NCBI GenBank assembly: GCA_933228895.1
Contig: OW121854.1
Span: forward strand, 92,246,609-92,310,608
Direction of reading: 5' to 3'
DNA from: Platycnemis pennipes
Lineage: Eukaryota; Arthropoda; Insecta; Odonata; Platycnemididae
DNA: 64,000 bases
Positions 1-10,995 of the stretch are shown here, piece by piece. The notes beneath the pieces were generated by a model. The model worked only from the letters and a program-made list of their open reading frames with translations, was not told the DNA's origin and did no database searches. The translations under genes were made by a program, and so were the position numbers. Numbering within the stretch: the first letter of the stretch is position 1; every line of letters begins with the position of its first letter.

Positions 1-334
1 GTAATTTTAATTCATGTCCTTTCCCAACTATGGTAAGGACAGAGCTCACTATGATCAGGATCATGGGTCCTCTTTCATGATTCCAAAAGTTAACAATAAC
101 ATAAACACCTCAACAATCACACATCTCACAGTCACTGCCCCCCTCGGCATTAGTGTCTTGAAACACCACGCAAAGTTTAATGAAGATTACCATTTCCATC
201 TCCTAATAACTGAAAACATAAAGCCAGATGGCATGCTGTGAAGATCTGTGATCAAGCCCCATGTTATTTATCCTAAAATATGAGTAATTGAGGGCAGAGG
301 GATTGAGTTCTTTTCCTTAAGCTAGGGGTGGGCT

Positions 335-876
335 TAGAGATGGGCAACTTGGTAAATTACCACGGTAATTTACGTAAATTACCGCGGTATTTTTCGTAAA
401 TTACCAACACCCCTGAAAATTATCATAATTAACGATAATTTTCGGAAAAGTTCTTTTTCAGAAAACTTCTTTCTCACAAAGAAACCATTGGAACGGGTGA
501 TATTATAAATTAAGAAGCTAAAACGATTTTGTTTACATTGTGTCCATGATTAATTCCAATTAATTCAGAGTAAAATAACAAATGCATATTGCGCAGAGGT
601 ATGTCTTTGGAACGAAAATTTCTCATAGTGTGACAAAAGAGAGGCAAATTGCGTGTTGCTGCCAACTTTGTTTTAATTTTTCTAATGAGCTATAATAAAT
701 AAACGTCGTTATATGTTTGATATAAGAGTCGGCATTTGTATCTCAATGCTATTTGATTTCGTTTTGAGTCCTCTGATAAGGATTAGCAGCTGAAAACTTA
801 AAATTACCGGAAAATTACTGTAATTTACCGCGGTAATTTACCTCAATTGAAAATTACGGTAATTTACCCATCTCTA
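335..876. mobile_element. hAT-type MITE in duplication copy 1
   Basis: The ends are TAGAGATGGG and CCCATCTCTA, which are inverted repeats. The flanks ggtgggct (327-334) and ggggggct (877-884) form an 8-bp target duplication with one mismatch, as expected for hAT elements. Subterminal parts are rich in GGTAAATTACC/GGTAATTTACC palindromes. It has no coding capacity. The same element sits at 46429-46936, so it was present before the block duplicated. Confidence 0.8.
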
Positions 877-1039
877 GGGGGGCTACCTGCAGCATGTGGT
901 CAGGAGTGTGAACTTTTGTTGTACTGCCAACCACGATTGGCAGGCAATGACACAAGGCATCACATGCCTTTAAGTCCTTATGATGCAGTAAGAATGGCAA
1001 TCAATTAACCCTTCAACGTCGAGCAACATAGTGACTATG

Positions 1040-1385
1040 TGCATTAGTATTGTAGTACAGACTCCATTTAGAATCATACATTTATCAGCAGAGAAAAGTT
1101 CCCTTCTAATCATCAGATATAGATTTGTGCAATTCTCAGTAGTGTTTCTACTGGTGAAGAAGGTTCACATGGTCATAAAAATCATCCATATAATGTCCTC
1201 CTTTAGTTATGATTACTTCTTAATTTTATTATTCTTTTCAATTTACCTGTTCTTCTCCTTCTCTCCCTTGCTAATCCAACATTCTTTCCTCCAGCACATC
1301 ATTCACATACTCCCTGGCATTAATTACTATTACATTCACTTATTGTACTGTCCAAATTACTTCAGTCAATTCCTTTCCTCACTAA
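1040..1385. repeat. Extra 346-bp segment, second copy at 42849-43194
   Basis: This segment interrupts copy 1 and is missing from copy 2. It is nearly identical to the stretch ~320 bp downstream of the ABCC stop codon (42849-43194). It is bounded by a 9-bp direct repeat gtgactatg at 1031-1039 and 1386-1394; copy 2 has a single gtgactatg followed by tcgtggcgg instead. No terminal inverted repeats or poly-A tail are visible, so it may be a templated (microhomology) insertion rather than a transposon. The open frame running through it (1031-1438) has no recognisable product. Confidence 0.8.
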
Positions 1386-1612
1386 GTGACTATGCCAACT
1401 TCATATCTCAATTTTTTAGACACTATAATATTTCTTGATCTTTTAAAATTTGTCATAAAGAGGTATAGGATCAATCAAAGTAATCAATAATTAGTAAATA
1501 ATAAATAAACAGTAAATTTTTTAAAAATTAAATCGACAGAAACCAATGATTCCATTTAAATTTCCTTCGACATACAATGTAGGATATTTCAAGCCTGCCA
1601 CGTGAATGCGGT

Positions 1613-1720
1613 GAAATTCACATTAATTGCCATGAGAAAAAATTCTGGTGAATTCTAATTCTAAAAAAAATTAATTCATGGTCCAGGTGAATTTTTTATC
1701 ATGGCAATTAATGTGAATTC
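1613..1720. repeat. Long imperfect hairpin (~32-bp stem), conserved in both block copies
   Basis: Arm 1613-1645 and arm 1689-1720 are reverse complements over ~32 bases with one or two mismatches (core ATTCACATTAATTGCCATGA). The loop is ~43 nt. The matching hairpin in copy 2 is near 47330-47438. It could be a tiny palindromic MITE or a small-RNA precursor; the sequence alone does not decide. Confidence 0.6.
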
Positions 1721-2164
1721 GACAAACAAGTTAGGTTTCATGTAAATCTTCTCCGGGCTTGAAGGATAACGGTCTTCTTTTCAGTATTCTTGTTTAGATT
1801 CCATGGAGATTCATATTAATACCAAAATCAAACTTTAAAAATGTACAAAATAAATTACCTGCATGTATATGGTCAAAAATGTGGAGTGTGACCTGATGTA
1901 ATCTCCTTGGGAGGAATTTTGGCCATCTGATTCAAATATGTAGGTTCTCAGTTCCATGTTCCTCAGTTCAGTCTTTTACTACATATTATTATGTATACGG
2001 GATTAGCTTGGGATATGCATAAGAATAAACTGGAAGTGTTTTTACAATCAAACTTGGGTTAGATTGATGACAACTTCACCTACCACACAACTGTTGGATA
2101 TATAACTATTTAGGGGATTTAGTATTTGTTAATCATGGTAGGTACTATGATATGGTCGGAAATT

Positions 2165-2400
2165 TTACAGGCAATGGAGGAAGGGAGGAGCGAAACATGG
2201 CATTGGCCTACAGTTAAAGAAAGGCACCAAGGGATGCATGGCATCCAATGTACAGAGTGCTGTACTCGAAGTACTTTCCAATAACGCTAACTTTGGACTT
2301 GTACACCAATAATAAATCTCTGTCATAGCCAGGATTCAAACCTTAGCCCTCAGGATGGTAAAAAAAACTCTACCTTAAATAGGCTGATGACCTGGAATGA
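2165..2400 (-). mobile_element. Eroded tRNA-derived SINE (family of 10133-10469)
   Basis: The segment carries a weak version of the SINE body (gcatccaatgtacagagtgctgtactcgaagtac) and the antisense B-box region (aggattcaaacc...ccctcaggatgg) in the same order as the better copies near 10 kb. It is also present at about 47935-48160 in copy 2, so it is older than the duplication. Confidence 0.5.
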
Positions 2401-3598
2401 ACCATATTGCACAATGGTACCACACCGCCAAGTGCACACCCATGCACCTATTTGGGATCTATGCCTATTGGGCTAAATATGCACATAAGTGAGTAATATA
2501 CAAGAAAATCAACAATATCGCCCAGTAAATTCCAGCTCATGTTTTTAAAATCTTTCAAAGAAGGACATTAAAGACAAATCTTCAAGGATATCACAGACCA
2601 TGGTCATAGTTATTTCAAGTTGATGATTGACAGATGCACCCGAACTATAAACCAGCCTTTAATTTTTATTTCAACACGTAAGTTTGCTTTCAGTTCATCT
2701 ATTGGGGACAGTAATCTTAAAAAAAATAGCTATGGTGACACTTAACAACCATTTGTGGGTGAAAAAGTATGCTGAGAAGGAGTTGTTCAAGAAATAATTA
2801 AATCCATTTACAAATCATATTTATATTAAAATAGACAAGAGTAACAAATAAATACCAATGGTGAATAATTATAAAACATTGGTTAATCAACATGCCTTTC
2901 CAAATTATTACATCTGGAATCAAGAACTTCTTAACCAGCACTTGATAAAGATTGACTCATCTTTCCATAAGATTCACAGCAGAGTAGTAATTTTAAATAT
3001 AAACAAACTAATTTTAAAACCTTGATCATTAATCTAAACTTGCAGCACATCTCTTTTTGACCAACCTTCATTTGTTTTAAACAACTCATTAACAAATGAA
3101 ACATTACATGGGTAGGAAACCAGAGTCATGATGGAAAACAACAAAAAAAAAATTTCTTTCAGATGTGAAATTAGGGTTCAGTGGTGTGCGACGGGGGGAA
3201 GAATAAATTTCCAACCCTCCCTTACTGCCAACATACCATATTTACTAATGCACTTCCAAAAAAAATACATTTGCTCCAGTCACAGCTAAAAAGTATAAAT
3301 CTTACATCAACAGGCAAACATTTGCTACACTGTACAGTATTTGAAAATTATATTGGGCCACACTTCTCAAAAAATTCTGATTGGCGGGCAGACTGAAGAT
3401 TAATTGCTCATTCCCATATGGCATATCCTTATTAAACCAGGTAGCATAAAAATAAGAATAAATGAGAGGTAAAACATTACAGATGTAAAACTGTAGCTGT
3501 TATAAAAATGTAGCAATTTTTAAGCTAAAGATAGATATGTACCTAGATTTTAATTTAGAGTTTTTAGGAAGATTTTACTGTGCTTATGGTGAAAATTT

Positions 3599-3712
3599 TC
3601 ATAACTCTTTGCAGCCACAACTTCTGCAATATACTGCATTCCACATCACAAAAAATATACTTGAATTCTTTTCCTTAAACCATGGTTCAAAATGCTTTCC
3701 TTGTAGCAAATA
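3599..3712 (-). CDS. Candidate terminal exon, unknown protein (copy 1)
   Basis: On the - strand a good acceptor (cattgtctctttttag) precedes 37 in-frame codons and a TGA. The C-terminus includes KHFEPWFKEKNSS and a cysteine motif CRSCGCKEL. The product was not recognised. The same sequence is identical at about 49379-49492 in copy 2. Further exons were not found with confidence; a nearby - strand open frame in copy 2 (50780-51058) is broken in copy 1. It may be a real 3' exon of a gene caught in the duplication or chance. Confidence 0.25.
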   Translation of the reverse strand, partial: YLLQGKHFEPWFKEKNSSIFFVMWNAVYCRSCGCKEL

Positions 3713-5524
3713 CTAAAAAGAGACAATGCAATATAACTTCAGAAATGGAATAATGTATCCTTCAAAGGAAAACAGCGACATTGCATTACAAAATATATAA
3801 AATAATTTACAAGCATAAGACTATGTTATGTGATGGAAGCTCTGTCAACAACACATCATGAGAACCATTCACTACAGGAAAAGAATCACCAACTGGATAG
3901 TTAGCAGTATATCAAGGGCTGACTGAATGGAGGTAAATTTATACCACAAGCATAGCCTTTGAGCTCTCTCTGATATACCTTGAAATTATGCCTGACAGGA
4001 TTACAAGAGTAAATATGGTAGGAGAGCACTTATTATATTTGGTGCAACTGAAACTATATCCTAACCCATACCCCTGCTAAAGCCCGTATTGCATGATACT
4101 TGGTCCTACACACAACCTATCTCGCTAGCAAGCCTTTGACACTGAGCACAGAACTAAACACGATTACAGCTGTCCTAGAATCCACACTTGGATCCTAGAT
4201 CCAATCCTAAAACAAGGATTTACATGCATTGTGGACAGCATCTTGATCTGGTGATGAAAGTTGAAGATCACTCTGTGTTCGTGGAAGCCGGATTTCATTC
4301 ATTAATGGCCACTAGTTTCTGCTGGGAGCAAGTACACCATTAGGACTGCCCCAGGCTCTGATATCACTCATTACTGCTGAGCTATTATACTGGCTAGTTT
4401 ATTTCAGCTTGTATACCATCAAGTTTCATGTGATACAGGCTTATTTACTTAATTTTTTTGGCACACCACTGAAAGATACCATCGTTGCAGAGTCATTAGC
4501 AATGTGCAATACTTATTTCTTTGGGTTTAGAGTTTGAACTTGGTAGTCAGCATGGAGGTTTTTAAAAATAAACCATTACAAAACACAAAGCAAACAATCC
4601 AATATTAAACTGCGGATCAAGAAGACTACCTTATGTGTTTAACTTATGTAGGGAGCAACAGAACCCAAGATTACCATAATAGACATGTGATATATCAGAA
4701 TATAATACCAATAAATGGAAGCCAAAGAAGAGGGAATGAAAATCATAAATAACAATGGATACTTTGAGCTTTATAAATATGCATCAATTACTGCAAAATT
4801 TTTGGGCCTTACTTCTTAAGCCATACGCAGAAGAAATGTGAACAAAATCAAGCCCCTAAGCACCATCAGGGAATACTTCCATCCAAAGAATTCACCCACT
4901 CCCAAACTTATTAAAGGTGTAAAATGAGCCAAATTTTACTTATCTAGGGTTTAAAGGACATAATAGTTTATCAAAGCATAAAGGAAAAATGGGGAGAGCT
5001 GTCAATGTACCTAGCCACTGCATATTGTAGTAAGTATCCTTTTCTGCTTATCAATTACATATTGTCTTTCAATAAGTATTATTGCAGCATCAACATGAGC
5101 AGAAAGTTCATAACTGATGATTTAAAAAAAATTAAGGATCCATGCATGAGACATTGAAAGGAATTCTTGTTTTTTTAGCAAAAAACATTGGGACCGATAT
5201 GTACGTGAGATTATACAGTACCTTTAAGAAAGAGAATTCATCTTAAAAAATATCACTTTTACCACTCACATAAAAAGTCGAGAGCGATTGCTTAAACCTG
5301 CACCTGATAACTTTTCTGAAGCACAGACAACTTCTGTGATAAAAAAGGTAATATTTTTTATCACTTCTCATTGCCATTACTGAATCCACTCATTTCTTTT
5401 TTAACAATTCACGCATAGTTCCCATATTTTTTGTGGGTGCAATTCTTGAGATTTTCATGTTTTCTCATGACTTAAGTAGCTATGCTGGAGAAAAGTAAAA
5501 TGCAATATCCATCTCATTGCGGAA

Positions 5525-5865
5525 CAAAAGTTTAAGGCAGGAATACGGATTTAAGGTGCGGAAGAGGCAGGAACATGGATGGTTGGTACACGAGCAGTTA
5601 AGCAGGAAGCAGAGGGAGCAGTATTCAGGATGGTCTGATTTTCAGTCGTTCACCTGCCTTATTTTTAGACAAGATATTACTTCTGAATTTCAACATACCC
5701 TGTCTTAAAATTGTTGCATCTGAAATTCAGATCGCTTTTGTACCTTATAATCAGATCTACTTTTTACAGTGTAGAACTGAATCTCTCTTTGTTGAATCCC
5801 AGGTAGGTACTCACGACGTAGGTACTCAAGTTGATGCCTTAATTAGTAATTTATCAGGGAAGGCG
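5525..5865. other. Spacer, no gene seen
   Basis: Unique sequence between the end of the duplicated block and a SINE. A short open frame at 5517-5708 starts inside the block and looks incidental. No splice-bounded exon was recognised. Confidence 0.5.
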
Positions 5866-6181
5866 ACCCACAGTTAAGGTCATCATCGCCATTTGATAAT
5901 TTCGAGTTATTCGGTAGGGGTAAGAATATTTCCAGGGAACGGATGAAGAGTGGGGAGAAACCCGGCGTCATCATTAGCCTACTCTTTGCGAAAGGCGCAG
6001 CGGGATCTAAGGTTTAACGTCCCATCCAACGGACGGAGTTCTGAACTCGAAGTACCCTCCTTAAACAATCAAGTAGGGATCGGAATTATCAATAAATAGT
6101 CACTGCCTCTGCGGAGAGACGAATCCGGTACTTTGACATTGGGAAGCCAGTACTATAGACACCACACCATGGCGATACCAA
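5866..6181 (-). mobile_element. tRNA-derived SINE, - strand
   Basis: It shares the family body (ggagaaacccggcgtc, cattagcctactctt, cccatccaacggacggag) with the copies at 9.46-10.47 kb. Its tRNA-like head lies at the high-coordinate end (gccagtactatagacaccacaccatgg read backwards gives an A-box-like stretch). Moderately diverged, with no clear target duplication. Confidence 0.7.
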
Positions 6182-6354
6182 AAGGATTTTGTGAGGGAAA
6201 ATATAGTATTTCGTCAACGTTAAATTAATGCATACGTCTGAGTTCCCTCAGTCCTTCCCCCGGTCACTGCGAATTGTTCCTAGCTTTACCGTTACTCTCA
6301 CCTATCCTTCAAATAGATCGAAGCAGTCGTCAGACTCCCTAAAATGACTACTGC

Positions 6355-6610
6355 CTGTCCAATCAATCGGTGACAGGCCCGACAAAAGAGCTGTCAGAAA
6401 TCGCACACAGCGGGCTCACGATTAGCGGTTGCGTCATTAAGTCACGTGCCCTTATCTGGATAAATCAGCCTCCATCCATTATCACTCTCTCGCGATATTT
6501 AAGAAATGAGCCGCTGGCCTTTCCTCGTTTGACTGTTGGAACATATATATACGAGGCGAAAGCCACATGTCGGCACCACGTATCGCGTCGCAGTGTCCGT
6601 CCGTGCGTCG
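6355..6610 (+). promoter_or_regulatory. Candidate promoter and non-coding first exon, possibly of the ABCC gene
   Basis: This stretch is GC-richer than its surroundings. It has CCAAT (about 6359), a CACGTG E-box (about 6443), a TATA-like acatatatatac (6541-6552), a CAGT initiator-like site (6591) and a consensus splice donor gtaagt at 6611. It would be a plausible transcription start and untranslated exon for the + strand transporter whose first located coding exon is at 12813. This is inference: TATA-to-CAGT spacing (~48 bp) is longer than canonical, so the real start may lie nearer 6575. It could also be a repeat-derived island. Confidence 0.35.
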
Positions 6611-6934
6611 GTAAGTCCGATCCTCCTCCCCGCATGCATTATCCATTCGCTGGCGCCAGATTGACGCCGTTAACGAGAGTCATAATGCTCTTCGAGATGT
6701 CCTCAATGGTTCCGGAACTCGCGAAGGTTTTGCGCGGGTGGTTTAACCATGGATTTAACCCATGTCAAAATCGACCACTTCCCAAATGGTGGTGGTAGCT
6801 TCAGATGGTACACTTTCGTGATGAGACGGAAAAAATGCAGAAAATGACTTGAAACCGCAGAAAACCACTTGAATATCCGATAAAATGTAGGCTTCGCAAA
6901 AATTGACAATTTGACAATCATATGTTAAAAATTT

Positions 6935-7215
6935 GTCCATGTAAATGTACCTATTTCTTTGTAAAAACGTTCCACACTTCACGAGAGTCCCGAAGTGTGT
7001 TCGTGATAATTGTATTTTTTGTAAAAACTTTCTAGACTTCATAACCGTTCCAAATTCTGTTGCCGAAAAAGATATTTCTTCATAAAAATGTTCAAGACTT
7101 ACTAACCGTCCCGGAGTTTGTTCATGAAGCATGTGTTGCTTCTTAAGAATGTACTAAAATTCATGACATTTTGAAGGTTTTTCGTAAATAATATATGTCT
7201 TCATGAAAACGAAAA
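6935..7215. repeat. Degenerate ~61-bp tandem repeat, about four units
   Basis: Four successive stretches share the pattern ttctt(t/c)(g/a)taaaaa.gtt...acttca...gtcc..a..tgttc.tga. Repeat starts are near 6952, 7014, 7074 and 7136. Open frames on the - strand across this region (6755-7132) are products of the repeat, not a recognised gene. Confidence 0.55.
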
Positions 7216-7364
7216 AATGTCTGAGAAAACAGGACGTTTAATAAGGCTGTAATTAGCATATGAATATTTGGGATTATCAAATTTGCACTCTGGTCTTGTG
7301 CTTAATAAACGATTATGACATGTACATACTTGTGTATATGTAAGTGCACTAAGTACCTATAAGT

Positions 7365-7390
7365 AAGCATATACTTGTAAGTATATGCTT
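7365..7390. repeat. Perfect 12-bp inverted repeat
   Basis: AAGCATATACTT, a 2-nt loop GT, then AAGTATATGCTT. It lies directly upstream of a tRNA-like SINE head. Confidence 0.7.
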
Positions 7391-7393
7391 GAA

Positions 7394-7560
7394 GGTGAAG
7401 CCGAGGTATAGTGGTAACGCGCTGGCCTGGCAATTCAAAGGACGTTAATTCGCATCCCACCTCAAGCATGGATTTCATGTCTGTCTGAGGATTAAACTTA
7501 GGAATGAATTATGTTAGATAGAACAACATAGCCGTTAGCTGCTGGAACTCCAAAAAAAAA
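7394..7560 (+). mobile_element. tRNA-derived SINE fragment
   Basis: An A-box-like tatagtggtaacgcgctgg and a B-box-like acgttaattcgcatccc are spaced as in tRNA-derived SINEs, followed by a body ending in an A-run (aaaaaaaa near 7552). It is not a functional tRNA because the cloverleaf arms are not complementary. Confidence 0.5.
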
Positions 7561-9461
7561 CATTTTCAACTCTGAAGCAGACCTTTTTAATCATTTGCAT
7601 CGGTCCTCCTAAAGATCAATGAAAAAGTTGCCCAATTGGCTCATTATTTTTGTATCCTGATTTATGTTTTTTCAGGTCTTTTTTGTGTAGGAGAGTAATG
7701 CAACGGTGACACAAGTTCTGCCAATACCTGGACCGTAATCGCGATAACATCGGCTTCCGAAATGGACAGAGGAAAAACTTGGACCAACCCCCACCCAAGG
7801 GCGAAAGCTAATCCCTTGTCAGCCCTCACGTTTGCGTAAGTACATATGCTGACGAATTCGTAATAACCTGAAACGCGAGGAAGAGAAAAACACTTTTCTG
7901 CGAGGTTAACTGCCATATCTTGCTCAATTTAGTTGATAAAATCTTAAGTGTGACCTGAAGGCCGAGATATGGGAAGTGGATCAGAAGATATAAGAAACAT
8001 TCACAATCGCGGGAAATCAGATCAAGTTTTCCACGAAGAACAGCTATTGGAAGTATTTGATTAATCAAATCTCCAACACTTCACGTGAATTTTGACCGAC
8101 GTTGAATTACACCCGGACAATTATGCTAAAATTTCGACAAAAAATATATGCGCTTCAGAATTGAAATAGCATGTAGAAGCAGCCCGCACTTGCTAAATGC
8201 AAATAAAACTTCACTCGCGTATTCCAACATCTTGCAGAGATCGTTGGGCAGGTTCTTTATCACAATACTTTTGTAATCCGGGAAATTAAAACATTCAACT
8301 GACAGTGAAAAGCGCACTTCACAGTATTTTTTATCTTTCGTCCTCATCCTCTGCCTCGTAATAGTGAAGTTACGTCACCAATGAAGTACATACACCCATT
8401 ATGAAGTACAATCCGTGATGTTCTAACCAAGCCATTTCACAGGAGCAGGCTAGGTTCATCCTCGGAGCCTTGAATTTTTTTTCTTATTGCATTCAATCCA
8501 CCACCATTTTGAAAGCAAAATAAACGCACTATCAGTTAACATTTGTTCTCAACTTCAGGAAGAATTTTTTGAGGTTAAAATTATTTGTTCCTGCTGACAG
8601 AAAAACTTTCTTCACACCACGAATCCACTTTTTTGTGCCGAACCATGTTTATAGCCAATATTTGATCTGCTGTGATGACAATCACTTGATTTCGAGAAGA
8701 TTCTGATGGCGAATTCAGTCTTCCAGAGCTGGATTAACCATAAAACAAAAAAGCACGAGCAACGGAAAACAAGGGAAGGGGGTATCCCAGATATTTTAAA
8801 ACGTTTCATCTATTTATATATAAAGGAAATAGGTGTAGAAAAAAAAGGCACAACCTATTTTCCATCTTTCAATTTTTTTTAACATTACATTTTATTGTGT
8901 AATATAGTTTATATTTTGAAGTACATATATATGGGGGAATCAAAATCCTTTAAGCACTTAGGGACTCTAAGGGTCTTAATCCAGTCCTGCTCCCTTCCGG
9001 ACCCCCTTCCGGTAACGTGTAGTTGGTCGTTGGCCCACTACACGTTACCAAGAACCCGGTTCCGGGTTCGGGAAAGGCCTCTTAGAAAATGTCCATCCAA
9101 ATTCAGGTTTTGTGATTTTCCACGTACCAGTTCTTTTATTTATTACCCCAGTGTATTACCTCCATATTATCTATTTCTAAACAGTGTATGCATTTACTTT
9201 TCATAAATTAATAATTAGCAGAATAAATGTAGTGCAAAGTTTTAAATCCTAAAAACATAGGTACCTTATTCAGAAAACATATAAAAACCATGAACTTGTA
9301 ATAGAATACAGAACTTAAATCAAAATAAGAAAGATAGATCTTTACTACTCACATTAAAAGTATATTTTATCAAATACGACACTCCTGTAAAAATGTTTGA
9401 AAAAAGGCTAAAAAAATACCAGCTTTCTTAGAGAGCCATTCATCAGTGGAAGTGTTATCCC
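7561..9461. other. Gene-poor stretch with adjacent hairpins at 9011-9069
   Basis: No convincing exon on either strand; several - strand open frames of 60-84 codons lack splice context or homology. At 9011-9023/9037-9049 a perfect 13-bp stem (GGTAACGTGTAGT) with a 13-nt loop is followed at 9052-9069 by a perfect 8-bp stem (GAACCCGG). These suggest the remains of an element with palindromic ends. Confidence 0.45.
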
Positions 9462-9752
9462 TTAAGAAGGCGCTTCCGACTGGAAAGAAAGGAATAAGGA
9501 TAGGAGTAGTACGGTAAGGGAAAAGGGTGGAGAGAAATCCGGCGTTGGCATTAGCTTGCTCTTAACGACAAGGGGCCAAGGGGACCACGGCTCAACATCC
9601 CATCCAACGGACGGTGTACTGAACTCGAATGTTCTCCACAAAACGCTCAAGTATGGGCCGGTTTACCAATGAAAATATCTTCCACTACCGGGATTTGAAC
9701 CCGGGCCCTCTCGGTGAAAAGCCAGTAAGTTACTGCACCATCCCGGCCCCCA
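9462..9752 (-). mobile_element. tRNA-derived SINE, - strand
   Basis: Same family as 10133-10469: body ggagagaaatccggcgttggcattagc and tRNA-like head in antisense (ccgggatttgaacccgggccctc, a clear reversed B box). Diverged by indels from its neighbours. Confidence 0.75.
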
Positions 9753-9794
9753 AATAGATCCGCATCTGTGTTTAAAAGTCTGTTTCCGCATTAA

Positions 9795-10050
9795 TAGGCA
9801 CTTCAGACCGGGAGGAAAGGTATAAGGATGGGAACGGGAAGGAAGGATGGAGAGAAACCCGGCGTCGGCATTAGTCTGCCCTTAACGAATGGCGCCACGA
9901 CTTCACCTCCCATCCGACAGGCTCGATTGCTCACCGCAAATGACTCACGGATAATCAATAAAATATGTCTGCCACTGATGGGATGTGAACCCGTGCCCTC
10001 GGGATGGAAGGATAGTATTCATACCCTCCACATCAACCCCAGAACCCTCA
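9795..10050 (-). mobile_element. tRNA-derived SINE, - strand
   Basis: Third member of the cluster: body gagagaaacccggcgtcggc, then a shortened middle and the antisense head (gatgggatgtgaacccgtgccctcggg). Confidence 0.7.
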
Positions 10051-10132
10051 ACTACTGGTTAAAGTACATTTTAATGGAATATTCCCACCCTGCCTGACAT
10101 CTCCCTATTTTTCCTCTGATGTCTTTCGGTAA

Positions 10133-10469
10133 CAAGTTAGTTAGTTACTCAGGGGAGGCGACCGACAGCTGTGGTCATTTGCGCCATTTTTTAGGATAGG
10201 TAGGTGATTGGGTAAAGGTAGTAGGACTTTTCAGGGAGCAGAGTAAGGGTGGAGAGAAACCCGGCGTCGGCATTAGCCTACTCTTAACGACAGGCGCCAA
10301 GGGGACCACGGCTTAACGTCCCATCCGACGGACGGAGTACTGAACCTGAAATGCCTTCCACCTGGCAATAGGGACCAGTTTGACACGGAAAAATCTGCCA
10401 CTACCGGGAATCGAATCGGGCCCTCGGGATGGGAGGCCAGTACTGTAGCCACCACACCAACCCGATCCC
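10133..10469 (-). mobile_element. Intact-looking tRNA-derived SINE with 10-bp target duplication
   Basis: It is flanked by ctttcggtaa at 10123-10132 and 10470-10479. Read on the - strand, the head has an A-box-like tggtgtggtggctacagtac and a B-box-like gattcgattccc, followed by the ~250-bp family body. This is the best copy in the window and defines the family's ends. Confidence 0.85.
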
Positions 10470-10580
10470 CTTTCGGTAATAATCTCTCTCGTAATTTATT
10501 ATATATCCCAACTCCCAAATGCCTCATCTTTACCACATCCCTTCCCTTCGTTTCCCTTGTAGGTATTCTTTCGTCTATAA

Positions 10581-10987
10581 CAGGGGTTCCCAAACTTTTT
10601 TGTACTACGCCCCCTCCTGTTAAAATGAAAACCTTCCACGCCCCCCTTCACAGTAAATTTTGTGGGCATGTGAAAAAAACAAGTATTACAATAAAAACAA
10701 AACACAAAATTTTACTATCACAAAATTAACATTATAAGTTTCAATTTAAAGAAATACTGTTAAGAGAAAAACATGGACAAAAAGCTATATATTTTTGTTA
10801 TAAAAGAGTTTTATACAAGTGGATTGTAAAGTTTTCTAAGCATAAAGGTTGATTTTAAAAATCTACAACATAAAATTAGTTAAAGAAATGTATGGATTAT
10901 ATTTACTTAGAGATTTTTATTTTTAACTGGTCTCGCGCTCACGCCCCCCCTGACATGTCTTCACGCCCCCCAGTTTGTGAACCCCTG
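10581..10987. mobile_element. hAT-type MITE
   Basis: Ends CAGGGGTTCCCAAAC and GTTTGTGAACCCCTG are inverted repeats of a well-known hAT style. The flanks gtctataa (10573-10580) and gtatataa (10988-10995) are an 8-bp target duplication with one mismatch. The interior has recurrent acgcccccc near both ends and no coding capacity. Confidence 0.85.
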
Positions 10988-10995
10988 GTATATAA

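Larger units (their letters stand above)
18..5524 (+). repeat. Segmental duplication, copy 1 (pairs with 46112-53258)
   Basis: Base-for-base alignment by eye shows this stretch repeated in direct orientation at 46112-53258 with few substitutions and small indels throughout. Both copies begin just inside a CCCAACTTTGG-like element end followed by gtaaggac, and both end at the ttg(c/t)ggaa motif. Copy 1 has an extra ~350-bp piece at 1040-1394. It lacks the 1.72-kb element, the 237-bp tandem doubling and the 23-bp triplication seen in copy 2. Because the block starts at the window edge, the true left limit of the duplication is unknown. Shared old insertions (hAT MITE, eroded SINE) predate the duplication. 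No protein-coding gene is certain inside it. Confidence 0.95.
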
